Notes: a model not told the origin generated them from the letters alone. A stretch of 64,000 nt of DNA from Actinokineospora inagensis DSM 44258 (GCF_000482865.1 NZ_AXWW01000032.1:30387-94386), one strand, 5' to 3'; counted from the stretch's first letter, positions 52,249 to 61,245 are shown. Made by a program: numbers and translations.

Positions 52249-52728
52249 TTAGCTGCCACTGGCGGTGTCGAGGGCGAGCTGGATGATCCACTGTTGAGTG
52301 AAGGCATGGGGGTCATCCGGGTCGAGGGCGTCAGAGTCGTGGTAGGGCTCGCGGGTGCGAGAACGCAGGGCGCGCATCCTGTATCGGCCTGGAGGTAGGT
52401 CGATGGGTTTGTCGTCAGGTGAGGCGGTCAGGCAGGAGAGCATGAGCTTGCCGGTCTCGCAGGTCAGTTCGCCGGTGTAGCGGTCCCAGTCTCCTGGTGG
52501 TTCGTGTGGCGGTAGTTCGGTCCATAGTTCGAGGTGGACGTGCGGGTATGCCCTGCCGTCATCGGTGTAAAACATGGCGCCGCCCCGCCCCGAGGCGGCC
52601 ACGGGATTGGACGCGGGCAGAGTGATGTCACCGTAGGAGTGCGACGACCAGACATCGAAGAGCAGGAAGGTGCTGAAGTCGGGAAACACGTCGTGGTCGA
52701 TCGTGAAGACAGGAGTTGTCTCTGGCAT
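52249..52728 (-). CDS. Conserved hypothetical protein
   Basis: 159 residues from ATG 52728, chosen because GGGGA lies 6 nt upstream. The sequence is compact and beta-rich: FLLFDVWSSHSYGDITLPAS, then HVHLELWTELPPHEPPGDW, TGKLMLSCLTASPDD and PGRYRMRALRSR, ending QQWIIQLALDTASG. It resembles a loosely defined actinomycete family of small beta-sandwich proteins with no known function. It follows the nuclease gene on the same strand after 69 bp. Confidence 0.7.
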   Translation of the reverse strand: MPETTPVFTIDHDVFPDFSTFLLFDVWSSHSYGDITLPASNPVAASGRGGAMFYTDDGRAYPHVHLELWTELPPHEPPGDWDRYTGELTCETGKLMLSCLTASPDDKPIDLPPGRYRMRALRSRTREPYHDSDALDPDDPHAFTQQWIIQLALDTASGS

Positions 52729-52796
52729 GTCTGTCCCCTGCACGTGCGTGGGCGGATGGACGCCGTCAGGCTATCTACCCGCCCACGCAGCGACCA

Positions 52797-54200
52797 TCAG
52801 AGGTTGGCAGTCACGTAGAAGTTGTCACCGTCGAGCAGGTGGTCCTCGGAGAGGAACAGGCTCAGCCTGCTGCCCGCTGCCTGGTTCTGGGTGTTCAGGA
52901 CAGGCCGAACAGCGTAGGTGCGAAGCATGCCGTCGGTGACGGTGCCCGCTCCTTCGTAGGTGGTGGCGAACGGAAACTCGTCGCAGTCGTTCTTGCCACC
53001 GTCCGGACGGTCCTTGAAGTTCGGTCCCCAATGCGCGACGCAGGCGTTGTAGGCCGTGGTGTTGTTCAGGTCGCGCAACCTCTTGTCGTAGTAGAGGCGC
53101 GAGAGCGGTTCGGTGACGCCGATCTTACCTGGGATGTATTTCCCAGTGTTGCCCGGATAAGTGGCGCCGATGTTGTTGTGTGCGTCGTAGATAAGCTGTG
53201 CGGATTCGTGGATCGCAGGGTCGTTGACATTGAGGGTGAACCAGCCGGTGGCAGCGTGGAACACGCAGTCGCTGCTCTTGGCGTACTGGGGTACCTGGCT
53301 GCGGGCGATATCGCAGCGGAACGGGGTAGTGACGATCGTGGTCTGGGAGTAGCGCTCGTAGGGGCCTGGGCCCCCGTAGGTGTAGGCGTAGGTCTGGAGG
53401 GCGTAGAAGGTGCGCTTCTCGCCGTTGACCTCGGTGGGGTCGTGCGGGTTGGCCGGATCCTCACCGCTGGTCTTCACCAGCGTCGTCACGGTGTCGCTCG
53501 TCCTCCAGCCCTGAATCGACTTCGACCAACCGTACTCCGGGTAGTTGCATTTCGCCGTCGTCCCCGGCACCCCGGGCGTGCCACAGGCAAACTCCACGCC
53601 CAGATTCACCGTCAGCGGCACGTTGCCCACGATCGTCCAGTCCCACAGCCGCCCGGTCACCGTGAACTCACGAGCGTTCCAACTCATGTTCCAGGTTGCC
53701 GCCCATTTGGCCGCCGCCCGGCCGACCGGCTTGCAACCACCGCCGGAGCACGAGTAGTAGTCGACGACGAGGAACTCCGAGTGGCAGGCTGCGAACCTGT
53801 TCTTGTACAACACTGGCCCGGAGAAACCCCCCAGGTAGCGATCGACGCACTCCTGGGGGCTGATCGGGTCTCCCGGCGTGGCGAAGGGCGACACTGCCGC
53901 GGTCGCGTACTTCGACGAGTCCACCCGATAGACCTGCTGTGGCGGGTTCACTACGTCCGCCACCGATGTACGCGCCGACAGATGTCCGCCTGTCTCGGAG
54001 CCGAGCTCTGGAACAGGAGCATTCGCCACAGAGGTCGCGGATTCCTTCGTCATCGGAAACGAGCGGACCACGCTGACGCCCTGTCCAAGGCTCGCTGCAG
54101 AGGCGACGGCGTTCGGCGCCATGACTACGACCTGCGCTCCGACGACTGCCGCCCCAATAGCAATGATACGCAGTACATGATGAGCTCTTGTTCTACCCAT
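52797..54200 (-). CDS. Secreted protein with NucA/NucB-type DNase domain
   Basis: 467 residues from ATG 54200, with AGGGGG upstream. A signal peptide is clear (RRAHH-type basic start, then IIAIGAAVVGAQVVVMAPNAVASA). The long central region is beta-rich and contains several Cys. The C-terminal domain has KNDCDEFPFATTYEGA near residue 408, the hallmark of NucA/NucB deoxyribonucleases (CDEYPFAS), then LSLFLSEDHLLDGDNFYV. Probably an exported nuclease or toxin-like effector. No immunity gene is evident beside it. Confidence 0.8.
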   Translation of the reverse strand: MGRTRAHHVLRIIAIGAAVVGAQVVVMAPNAVASAASLGQGVSVVRSFPMTKESATSVANAPVPELGSETGGHLSARTSVADVVNPPQQVYRVDSSKYATAAVSPFATPGDPISPQECVDRYLGGFSGPVLYKNRFAACHSEFLVVDYYSCSGGGCKPVGRAAAKWAATWNMSWNAREFTVTGRLWDWTIVGNVPLTVNLGVEFACGTPGVPGTTAKCNYPEYGWSKSIQGWRTSDTVTTLVKTSGEDPANPHDPTEVNGEKRTFYALQTYAYTYGGPGPYERYSQTTIVTTPFRCDIARSQVPQYAKSSDCVFHAATGWFTLNVNDPAIHESAQLIYDAHNNIGATYPGNTGKYIPGKIGVTEPLSRLYYDKRLRDLNNTTAYNACVAHWGPNFKDRPDGGKNDCDEFPFATTYEGAGTVTDGMLRTYAVRPVLNTQNQAAGSRLSLFLSEDHLLDGDNFYVTANL

Positions 54201-54518
54201 GTTCCCCCTCGATACATGATGAATACGCCTTTTCGCGCACTAACTCAACAATATCGACATGTTTGACGAGCGCGAAATGGGACTTTCGGTCAGATTCTTA
54301 TGCGGCCCGTCCTGACACTCGGTCACATCATTGCCCCATCCGAGTGTGAGGCAACCGCCCCTCCTGGACCACTAGTTTGACTACCAGCAGCTCGCTTATG
54401 ACCCCGCACACTACAAAGCTGCCGCTACGCATCGCGCCTCCGGCGCTCGATCGCGTTATCCCGATTTCGACAAGTAATCCCCGGTCCTAACGTGAGCAGC
54501 GAATCACGCGCGGCAAGG
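54201..54518. other. Promoter-proximal intergenic region
   Basis: 318 bp between two minus-strand genes. An AT-rich segment at 54215-54300 upstream of the nuclease probably contains its promoter, but no clear -35/-10 pair was fixed. Nothing else recognised. Confidence 0.4.
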
Positions 54519-54866
54519 TTAGGGCGTCCACAACGGGGATCGCATCCGATGGGCCAACCGCGGTGCGAATGGTTCGTCGGGTGCTGGAAGGGCGAAAAGT
54601 TGGTCGATGACATCGACCAGAGTATCTTCGCGCATCCACACGAGTTTCCCCAGCGGGTTGCTGCGGACCGCGGCCGCGTCGGTCACATACTTCACGGTCA
54701 CCAGGTCGGTCCAGTTCTGCGGCCAGATCCGCAGGCCGTTGATCCCGACCACGCGCTCGCCGTCCATCTCGGGGAGAAACTGCCAGTCGGCCTCGCGAAG
54801 CATGATCAACTGGTTGAGCTCCGGGCAGGCGACCAACGCCAACTCGTCCGCGTTGGTCGTGTTCAT
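54519..54866 (-). CDS. Small hypothetical protein
   Basis: 115 residues from ATG 54866 with AGGGAC upstream. The reading is compositionally natural (ELALVACPELNQLIMLREAD, INGLRIWPQNWTDLVTVKYV, LVWMREDTLVDVIDQLFALP) and not Arg/Pro-rich like antisense frames. The family is not recognised. It has no hydrophobic signal, so it is probably cytoplasmic. Confidence 0.6.
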   Translation of the reverse strand: MNTTNADELALVACPELNQLIMLREADWQFLPEMDGERVVGINGLRIWPQNWTDLVTVKYVTDAAAVRSNPLGKLVWMREDTLVDVIDQLFALPAPDEPFAPRLAHRMRSPLWTP

Positions 54867-55054
54867 CGGTTGGTCCCTGGGAGTGGGCAAGGGACAGAGG
54901 CAGTCTCGTCCGGTGGAAGCACGGCGCCTCCCTGTCATCTGGTCAGCGTGGTGGACACAACCTGCCGCGTGTCCTGTCTCTTGACAGTTTCGGTTGCACC
55001 GTGCATCGGGAACACGGCCGAAACGAACGGATGGGTCTGCTCCAGCAAATGGGG

Positions 55055-55081
55055 CCTTCCCTGCCTATGAGGCAGGGAAGG
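55055..55081. terminator. Perfect 12-bp stem with 3-nt loop
   Basis: CCTTCCCTGCCT, loop ATG, AGGCAGGGAAGG. A compact hairpin typical of actinomycete intrinsic terminators lacking a U-tract. It lies upstream of the decayed NUDIX gene and beyond the small gene at 54519-54866, so what it terminates is unclear. Confidence 0.5.
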
Positions 55082-55149
55082 CTACTCGGAGCACCAGCGG
55101 GTAGCCTCAGGGGCCGTGGACCTACTCCCGTTTCGACCATACGCGGCCT

Positions 55150-55602
55150 CACTGCCCCGGAAACGAGCCACCGCGGGCACGCTTGCTCTACGGCGAGGCC
55201 CTGACCCGCGTGCTGTTGATCGAGACCACCTACCACGTCGAGTGGTGATCCCAGACGGAACAGTGGACGCGGAGGAGGCACCCTGGGCTGACTGCGGTAC
55301 GCGAAACCACCGAAAACTCGGGTTCACCAGACCCCCGGGCAGGCTGTTGGTCATCGACGTCATGCCCGAGGTACTGGCGTTCGTCTTCGTTTATCTTCGA
55401 CGGAGGCGTGATCACCGACGATCAGGCTCAACGGCTGCAGACGAACGACCCAGAAGTGCACTCCATCGGTCTCCACACTGTGCACGAAGCCCGCGGCCCG
55501 GTCACACCCAGCCTTCACCGCCGGATCGAAGCAGCCGCAACCGCAGCGAGCACCGGCACGCTGATGCTGTGCGACGCAGGCACACCGACATCGCTGGAGT
55601 AG
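55150..55602 (+). pseudogene. NUDIX hydrolase, decayed by several frameshifts
   Basis: Successive frames can be stitched into a NUDIX protein: EALTRVLLIETTYHVEW, then a stop, then PDGTVDAEEAPWADC (the start of the Nudix box), RETTENSG in another frame, GRLLVIDVMPEVLAFVF, then FDGGVITDDQAQRLQ and VHEARGPVTPSLHRRIEAAA to TAG at 55602. At least three shifts are needed. The intact family hydrolyses nucleoside diphosphate derivatives. Confidence 0.65.
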
Positions 55603-55633
55603 CCAGACAGTGGAGGTGAGGATGTCCGACGCC

Positions 55634-56359
55634 CTACACGTCCGACGTCCACCGCCACCCGGGTGTGACAATGGTTGTCAGGATATCCGACACTCGCACG
55701 GAATGAGGGTCGAGATCTGGAGCCAGGTGGGTGAGCAGCAGATGCTTGGCGTGGGCGCCGAGTGCTGTCTCGGCGGCTTGGTCTGGGGTTGTGTGGTAGC
55801 GGCTTGGCTTGACGGTGCCTGCTTCGCAGAGGAAGACATCGGTGTTGTCCGCGAGGCTTCGGAGAGCTGGGCAGGGCTCTGTATCGCCTGAGTAGGCCAA
55901 GTGAGCGGTGGGACTCTCGACGCGGACGCCGAATGTCGGCACGGAGTGGACTACCGCACGGCTGGTCAATGCCAGCGGCCCGTGAATGGCGGTGTGGCCG
56001 TCGTGGAGTTCGTGGACGGTGAAGGTTTCGCGGACGAGGGTGGCGTCGTCGGTGCCGGTCAGCATGTGGACGAGGCGGTCTGCCCAACCAGAGGGTCCGT
56101 AGACGCTGATCTTGGGTGCACCGGGGGTGTTGAGCGCCCAGTTGGACCAGGCAAGCAGATCAGCGCTGTGGTCGGGGTGCAGGTGGGAGATCCACAAGGC
56201 GGTGACCTCTGCCGGTGACACGTGGTTCTGAAGTGCGGCGAAAGTGCCGGAGCCGCAGTCCAGAACGACATGCGTGTCGTCTTCGGTGATCAGATAACCG
56301 GAACAGGGTTGTCCTGGTTGTGGATACGGGGTGGCGCACCCAAGCACGGTCAGTTCCAT
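55634..56359 (-). CDS. MBL-fold metal-dependent hydrolase (RNase Z-like)
   Basis: 241 residues from ATG 56359. Begins MELTVLGCATPYPQPGQPCS, then VVLDCGSGTFA, and the zinc motif TALWISHLHPDHSADL (HxHxDH), with a distal His/Asp set in YSGDTEPCPA and LLLTHLAPD. This is the ElaC/RNase Z-like branch acting on nucleic acids or cyclic nucleotides/phosphodiesters. It is 2 bp downstream of the XRE/TPR gene and surely co-transcribed. Confidence 0.9.
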   Translation of the reverse strand: MELTVLGCATPYPQPGQPCSGYLITEDDTHVVLDCGSGTFAALQNHVSPAEVTALWISHLHPDHSADLLAWSNWALNTPGAPKISVYGPSGWADRLVHMLTGTDDATLVRETFTVHELHDGHTAIHGPLALTSRAVVHSVPTFGVRVESPTAHLAYSGDTEPCPALRSLADNTDVFLCEAGTVKPSRYHTTPDQAAETALGAHAKHLLLTHLAPDLDPHSVRVSDILTTIVTPGWRWTSDV

Positions 56360-56361
56360 GG

Positions 56362-57678
56362 TCACCCTGCGATTACGGTGTGAGTGGTGAACGCGTCCAA
56401 CTGCTGCGCCCAGTGACGGGCTGTGGTGTCTGCGCTGAATGGCTCCGCGGTGAGGGCGGTACGTAGATCGTGCAATCGCCGGACGGCTCCCGCCAGGCGG
56501 CGGGTATGGGGCATCGCCAGGACAGGTTCGGTGACCGCGATGGCGGCTTGGAGATCGTGGTGACCGAGGTGGACCGCGGCCAAGTCGAGCCGGATCACGG
56601 TGATGACCGCGTAGTCGAACGAGCGTTCTCGCTCGTAGTCGACCAAGGCGCGCTCCAGGTGCGTCTGGGCGATGTCGTGGTCGCCGATCCACAGATATGC
56701 GCCACCGAGACAGCGCTCGCGGTTCATGTCCGTGAACAGCACGATGCCGGTCTCGTCCGGGTGGTCGTTATCGGGCAACGCGGTGTCGGCGACCTCACGG
56801 AGAGCAGCAATGTCGCCTAGACGGGCCAGCGCCCGCGCTTGCATCGCAACTGCCCTCGAGACGCCGGAGCGGGTGACGGCCAGATCCAACGCGTGGGTCG
56901 CGAGTTCAGCGGCGGATCCCCATTCACATGCCCAAAAGGCCACAGCGGACTGGAGGCTGCGGATCCACGAACGCAACTCGGCATGATCGGCGAGTTCAGC
57001 CAACTGCCAGGCCGTACCGGCATGATCCTCGGCGGCGGCATAGTGGCCGAAGAAGTCGCTCGACGCGATGGCCAGGTACCCACACACCCGGCTGGCCATC
57101 GCGTACAAACGTCGAGCCTGTTGTGGCCATCGTGGCTGGTTGAGCAGCCGGAACAACTCGTCACGTACATCGTGCGATCGCTGCACGACCACTGTTGGCG
57201 AGTCCTCCAGGAACTCACGAGCCAGCCGCAGGACTTGGGCCTCGAACTGCTCCAGCACCGCCTCGTGCAACCCATACCCACCATGGCGGCGCCCAAAAGC
57301 GACCGACTCAGCCGCGCCATCCCGCGCCAGAGCGGTCGGTACGACCACGCTCTCGGTCACCCCACGGGTAGCAAGAGGAACAGAATGCCCGGCCTTGCGC
57401 CGTGCTCGCTGAGCGGCGATCGCCAGGGCTCGCATCTCGACAAGAGATCCACCGGCGCCGAGGGTGCTATCGAGTGCTCCCACCAGCTCGGCAGACGGAA
57501 CCCCGCGGCGCGGGTGCTCGGCCAGGGACACGTACTGTCGGGTATAGCCGATCAGCCCGGCCAAATCGCTGCGGCTGAGCCCCGCTTGTTCCCGCAGGCG
57601 GCGAATCTCGGACGCCAAGCGGGCCAAGGCGGGCTCTATCATCTCGCCCTCGTCCGCGGCCGTGTCATCTTGCTCCAT
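56362..57678 (-). CDS. XRE-family regulator with TPR-like C-terminus
   Basis: 438 residues from ATG 57678 (GGGAG seven nt upstream). HTH at about 22-60: IRRLREQAGLSRSDLAGLIG and YTRQYVSLAEHPRRGVPSAE. The remainder is helical with TPR-like pairs (AWQLAELADHAELRSWIRSL, AVAMQARALARLGDIAALRE, LVDYERERSFDYAVITVIRL), typical of actinomycete regulators that sense a peptide or partner. It diverges from the radical SAM operon, which it may control. Confidence 0.85.
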   Translation of the reverse strand: MEQDDTAADEGEMIEPALARLASEIRRLREQAGLSRSDLAGLIGYTRQYVSLAEHPRRGVPSAELVGALDSTLGAGGSLVEMRALAIAAQRARRKAGHSVPLATRGVTESVVVPTALARDGAAESVAFGRRHGGYGLHEAVLEQFEAQVLRLAREFLEDSPTVVVQRSHDVRDELFRLLNQPRWPQQARRLYAMASRVCGYLAIASSDFFGHYAAAEDHAGTAWQLAELADHAELRSWIRSLQSAVAFWACEWGSAAELATHALDLAVTRSGVSRAVAMQARALARLGDIAALREVADTALPDNDHPDETGIVLFTDMNRERCLGGAYLWIGDHDIAQTHLERALVDYERERSFDYAVITVIRLDLAAVHLGHHDLQAAIAVTEPVLAMPHTRRLAGAVRRLHDLRTALTAEPFSADTTARHWAQQLDAFTTHTVIAG

Positions 57679-57980
57679 GGTGAACTCCCAGGCCACGGGT
57701 GCTCAACGCGCAGCACCACCATGCCGTGTCATCAGCTGGTCTCCGGCCAAGCATAGCCGCCCCACCAACCGCAGCACTGCATTTGCACACGACACCACGC
57801 GAAGGTACCGAACTGCTCTCATCTTTCGAGACCATCTCATTGGGTATTGACAGATCAGCAGATGCCGTTGGGTGCAAATCGCGCAAACACTCTGTTTCGC
57901 AGAGTTGCAGTCTTCCAAGACCGGAAACCGTCTGCTCGAATATGCATGTAGCAAGCTGGGCAACCTTCACGGGAGCCGAT
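57679..57980. promoter_or_regulatory. Divergent intergenic region before the radical SAM operon
   Basis: 302 bp between the XRE and radical SAM genes, with reduced GC around 57830-57950. TTGACA at about 57847 is a candidate -35 for the radical SAM direction, but no good -10 at 17-18 bp was fixed. A GTCTTCCAAGAC palindrome lies near 57910. Confidence 0.4.
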
Positions 57981-59186
57981 ATGGCAATCTCTACTCATCG
58001 ATGCGGCGAGAAGAAAGTGGCTGGCGTGCCGAAAGCGCTGCGGATCTTGTCCGTGGAGCAGCGGGCAGAGCTGCGTTCGGAACTGTTGGAGGTGGTTGAG
58101 TATCGTAAGAGTGGCCTGAGTCTGAACCATGTGATTGGTTGTCCGTTGGACTGCGGGTACTGCGTTCGGCATTTGTTCGACAACTTCGAGATGAGGGTGC
58201 CTCGGGCGTTGATGTCGGACGAGGCGGCGGTGAAGTTGCTGGTGGGGCATCGGTTCTTCGAGCCGCACGTGACACCCGTACAGGTGTTCAACCGGGCGAC
58301 CGATCCGATGTTGCCGTCGGTCAAGCCGCACACCTTCGCCACCTTGCGGTTGTTGGACGGGCGGGGGTTGACCAACCACGTCCTGGTGATCACCCGCTGG
58401 CGGGTCACAGCGGAGGATTGCGCGGTACTCAACTCGCTGCGTCACCTCAAGGTCACCCTGCTGGTCACCTGGTCGGGCATCGACGACGAGCGGATCGAGC
58501 CGGTCGACTCGGGGATCGCGGCGGGATCGTTGCGGACGGCGTTCGAGCACGCTCGGCGGTATCGGGTGGTGTTGTACTGGCGGCCGATCGTGCCCGGCCT
58601 CAACGACTCCGACCACCACATCACCACCGCGATGGACCTGACCCGGTACGCCCACGCGACGGTGTTCACCGGGTTGTTCTACAAAGCCCAGATCCGCGAC
58701 TACTACCGGGAACACGGCCTGCCGGAGCCGTATGTGGACGGGGCGCGGCGCAAGATCCTCCCGCGGGAGGTGGAGCGGCGGATTCTGACCGCGGCCGCCC
58801 AGGGCAGGGCGGGGTCGGCGTTGTTCCGCAAGACCAGTTGCGCGGTCGCCGCCGCCCACGCGCTGCCCGACTACAACGGGCATGTCGGCATCCGCGAACT
58901 GTGCGACATCTGCCCCGCCTCCCAACTCCAGCGGTGTTCGACCGCGTGGACCACCCCCGATCCCGGACACGTCGCCGCGATGACCGCCGAGTTGGGCGGC
59001 ACGCTGATCGAGATCACCGACCAGGCCGTGGTCGTCGACGGGTTGGACGAACAGCGCCGCTACCGGATGCAACACCACCTCGGCTACCAGGTCCACGACT
59101 TGAGCAAGCCACATCACCCGCACCGGCACGGCCGCGCCGACACCGGCTGGACCGACACCCACGAGGAAGTGAAGGTCACCTCATGA
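57981..59186 (+). CDS. Radical SAM protein, spore-photoproduct-lyase-like
   Basis: 401 residues from ATG 57981 (GGGAG upstream). [4Fe-4S]/SAM motif GCPLDCGYCVRH with Cys54, Cys58 and Cys61. A second Cys group near the C-terminus (LCDICPASQLQRC) may bind another cluster. The core HVTPVQVFNRATDPML and VLVITRWRVTAEDCAVL resembles the spore-photoproduct-lyase/DNA-repair-like radical SAM group. Substrate unknown. The stop overlaps the exonuclease start (ATGA), so the four genes 57981-60536 form one operon. Confidence 0.88.
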   Translation: MAISTHRCGEKKVAGVPKALRILSVEQRAELRSELLEVVEYRKSGLSLNHVIGCPLDCGYCVRHLFDNFEMRVPRALMSDEAAVKLLVGHRFFEPHVTPVQVFNRATDPMLPSVKPHTFATLRLLDGRGLTNHVLVITRWRVTAEDCAVLNSLRHLKVTLLVTWSGIDDERIEPVDSGIAAGSLRTAFEHARRYRVVLYWRPIVPGLNDSDHHITTAMDLTRYAHATVFTGLFYKAQIRDYYREHGLPEPYVDGARRKILPREVERRILTAAAQGRAGSALFRKTSCAVAAAHALPDYNGHVGIRELCDICPASQLQRCSTAWTTPDPGHVAAMTAELGGTLIEITDQAVVVDGLDEQRRYRMQHHLGYQVHDLSKPHHPHRHGRADTGWTDTHEEVKVTS

Positions 59187-59791
59187 GCCATGACATCCCC
59201 GCGGCGTTGCGCGGCCGCGAACTGGTGGTGGTCGACATCGAAGGCAACGGCGCGCAACCACCGGAGATCGTGGAGATCGCGATCCTGCCCCTGGGGCGCG
59301 TGGTGCACCCCGGCAACGTCATCACCTGGCTCATCCGCCCACGGACACCGATCAGCACCGTGCTGACCCGCACCGTGCACGGCATCGGCAACAGCGACGT
59401 CGCCGACTGCCCCACCTGGCCCGAGGTCGCTGACCAAGTCAGCGACGCATTGGGCAGCCGGATACTCATCGCGCACCACGCCGCGGTCGAGCACAGGGTC
59501 CTCTCGGCGCACCTGCCCGAGTGGCGTCCGCTGTTGGTGTTGGACACGATGCGGCTGGCCAAACACGTCTGGCCCGGCCTGCGAGGCGGATACGGCCTCG
59601 ACCGGCTCGTCGAACACGCCCACCTCGACCTCGACGAGTACCCGGGCAGGCGGCACCGCGCGGGCTATGACGCCTGGATGACCGCGCGGCTGTTCCTTGT
59701 CCTGGTGGAGGAATCCGGGCTCGACGGTGCGGGGTTGATGCGGGTCGCCCCCCTGCGCGGGACCACGCAGCCCGGTGATGGCCTGTGGTGA
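59183..59791 (+). CDS. DnaQ-like DEDD 3'-5' exonuclease
   Basis: 202 residues from ATG 59183. ExoI motif LVVVDIEGNG (Asp18, Glu20), ExoIII-like GRRHRAGYDAWMTARLF. The ExoII region reads LIAHHAAVEHRVLSAHL, where the usual Asn-x-x-Phe-Asp is His-x-x-Val-Glu, so one metal ligand is Glu instead of Asp. Cuts DNA, RNA or a dinucleotide. It sits between the radical SAM and kinase genes, with ATGA/GTGA overlaps on both sides. Confidence 0.85.
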   Translation: MSHDIPAALRGRELVVVDIEGNGAQPPEIVEIAILPLGRVVHPGNVITWLIRPRTPISTVLTRTVHGIGNSDVADCPTWPEVADQVSDALGSRILIAHHAAVEHRVLSAHLPEWRPLLVLDTMRLAKHVWPGLRGGYGLDRLVEHAHLDLDEYPGRRHRAGYDAWMTARLFLVLVEESGLDGAGLMRVAPLRGTTQPGDGLW

Positions 59792-60396
59792 ACGTCGAAC
59801 GACCCGTCACCATCGGTGTGGTCGGCACCCACTCCACCGGCAAATCCACCTTCCTCGCCCGATTGGCCGCCCAACTACGCCGCGACCAGATCCAGGTCGC
59901 CACCGTGGCCGACCTCGGCGAACACGCACAACGAATCGGACTGCCGATCCTGTTCAACCACACCGACATCTCCACCACCTGGTTCATCACCCGCGGCATC
60001 AGCAACGAACTCGAAACCTGGCCCCACACCGACGTCACCCTCGTCGACCGCGCCGTCCCCGACGCCCTCGGCTACTACCGGGCCGCACTCGCCCACCGCG
60101 GCCACCGACCCGACCCCTCCACGATGCTCACCCTGGAAGCCATGGTCGCCTCCCACAGCCGCAACTACGACCTGCTGTTCCGCACCATCATGGACCCCCA
60201 GATCCCACTGGGCGCCAACAAGAAACGCGACCCCAACCACGACTTCCGAGCCTTGGCCGACCACCACGTCCACCGCGTCCTGGACGAGTTGCGACTGCCT
60301 TACCAATCACTGCCCGCTGACGGACACGACACGGCACTGACCTACGCGGTGGAGTTCACCGCGGCCCGACTGTCCGAACTTCAGGACACGTCATGA
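59788..60396 (+). CDS. P-loop nucleoside-type kinase (AAA/NadR-like)
   Basis: 202 residues from GTG 59788, overlapping the exonuclease stop (a GTG one codon earlier is possible). Walker A GTHSTGKST at about 13-21, then LVDRAVPDALGYYRAAL and RTIMDPQIPLGANKKRDPNH with a YQSLPADGHD tail, as in the kinase domain of NadR. Likely phosphorylates a nucleoside or nucleotide released or modified by the two enzymes upstream. Inference beyond the fold. Confidence 0.85.
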   Translation: MNVERPVTIGVVGTHSTGKSTFLARLAAQLRRDQIQVATVADLGEHAQRIGLPILFNHTDISTTWFITRGISNELETWPHTDVTLVDRAVPDALGYYRAALAHRGHRPDPSTMLTLEAMVASHSRNYDLLFRTIMDPQIPLGANKKRDPNHDFRALADHHVHRVLDELRLPYQSLPADGHDTALTYAVEFTAARLSELQDTS

Positions 60397-60536
60397 ACGG
60401 CAGACGGGACATCCTGGCCACCATCGTCGCCCAGGACAGCCCCCACATCGAGGCAACCGGGGTCCATGTGGACGACCTCGTGCCCGCGGACCTGCACCCG
60501 CTCCTGCAGAGCAGGTCCATGCACCAGCACCTCTGA
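60393..60536 (+). pseudogene. Truncated copy of the small Cys protein
   Basis: 47 residues from ATG 60393 overlapping the kinase stop (ATGA). Starts MNGRRDILATIVAQDS and ends DDLVPADLHPLLQ, both ends matching the 88-residue protein at 60856 (GTLATIVAQDS, HELIPVDLHPAL), but the Cys-rich centre is deleted. It may still be translated; its function is probably lost. Confidence 0.6.
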
Positions 60537-60659
60537 TCACGACTCGCCTGGGAGAGATCTGTGCGGACCGCCACGCTGCGCTCGATGGGTCCTGGCCAGA
60601 CTGCTGTACCGCACAATCGTCCACACCGGACGCTCGCAGCGGGCCCTTGTCAAGGCGAG

Positions 60660-60855
60660 TCAGCCACGCTGGACGGCGGGGTCGTACTCGAAGGCGCATG
60701 GTGCCGAACCATCTCGCCTACGAGGTCCATCACCTGGCCAGCTCCACCATCCGCGCGGACACCTGGCTGGACCAACACCCACGAGGAGGTAGCAGTCCGA
60801 TGACCTACGAATCCCTCCGAAGCACTGCTCGACCGCCACGTAGCGGTGGTCGACA
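60660..60855 (+). pseudogene. Decayed partial duplicate of the radical SAM and exonuclease genes
   Basis: About 60700-60803 encodes a broken copy of the radical SAM C-terminus (HLAYEVHHLA in one frame, GWTNTHEEVAV in the next; compare GWTDTHEEVKV in the intact gene). It is followed by an ATG at 60800 and a remnant of the exonuclease N-terminus (LLDRHVAVVDNE). It runs directly into the full small Cys gene at 60856. The kinase part is missing. Confidence 0.6.
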
Positions 60856-61122
60856 ATGAGCGACGGCAAACGCGGCACTCTCGCGACGATCGTTGCCCAG
60901 GACAGTGCCCTCGGACAGGCCGCCTCCGCGGTGGACCAGCTCAGCGCTCACCTGCCCGTCGCCGGGCGGCCTGCGGCATGCCCGTTGTGCCGGGCATACC
61001 CGTGGCCGTGTCCACGTTTCGTGGATGCCGCCGCGCGCATCCACGCTGCGGGGATTGGTCTGCACGAGCTGATTCCGGTCGACCTGCACCCGGCGCTGTG
61101 GCCCGAGCCGGACCACCGCTGA
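60856..61122 (+). CDS. Small Cys-rich protein
   Basis: 88 residues from ATG 60856. Middle part has CPLCRAYPWPCPRF, three Cys that could bind a metal, then IHAAGIGLHELIPVDLHPAL. No larger family recognised. It is the complete version of the truncated ORF that ends the radical SAM operon at 60393-60536, so it originally was the fourth gene of that operon. Confidence 0.65.
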   Translation: MSDGKRGTLATIVAQDSALGQAASAVDQLSAHLPVAGRPAACPLCRAYPWPCPRFVDAAARIHAAGIGLHELIPVDLHPALWPEPDHR

Positions 61123-61245
61123 TCGCCGATATGGTCCCGAAGAGAAATCATGTCGGGCAGCTATCGGCTTAATTCCCGATCCAACTCTCCCGGTTTGCCA
61201 GCACAACTCGGAATGATCCGCAGCACGTCGAGCCAGAGGTGGTAA

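Noticed and set aside
60561..60803. 80-codon plus-strand ORF
   Set aside because: It is a frameshifted remnant of the radical SAM C-terminus, shown by GWTNTHEEVAV against GWTDTHEEVKV.
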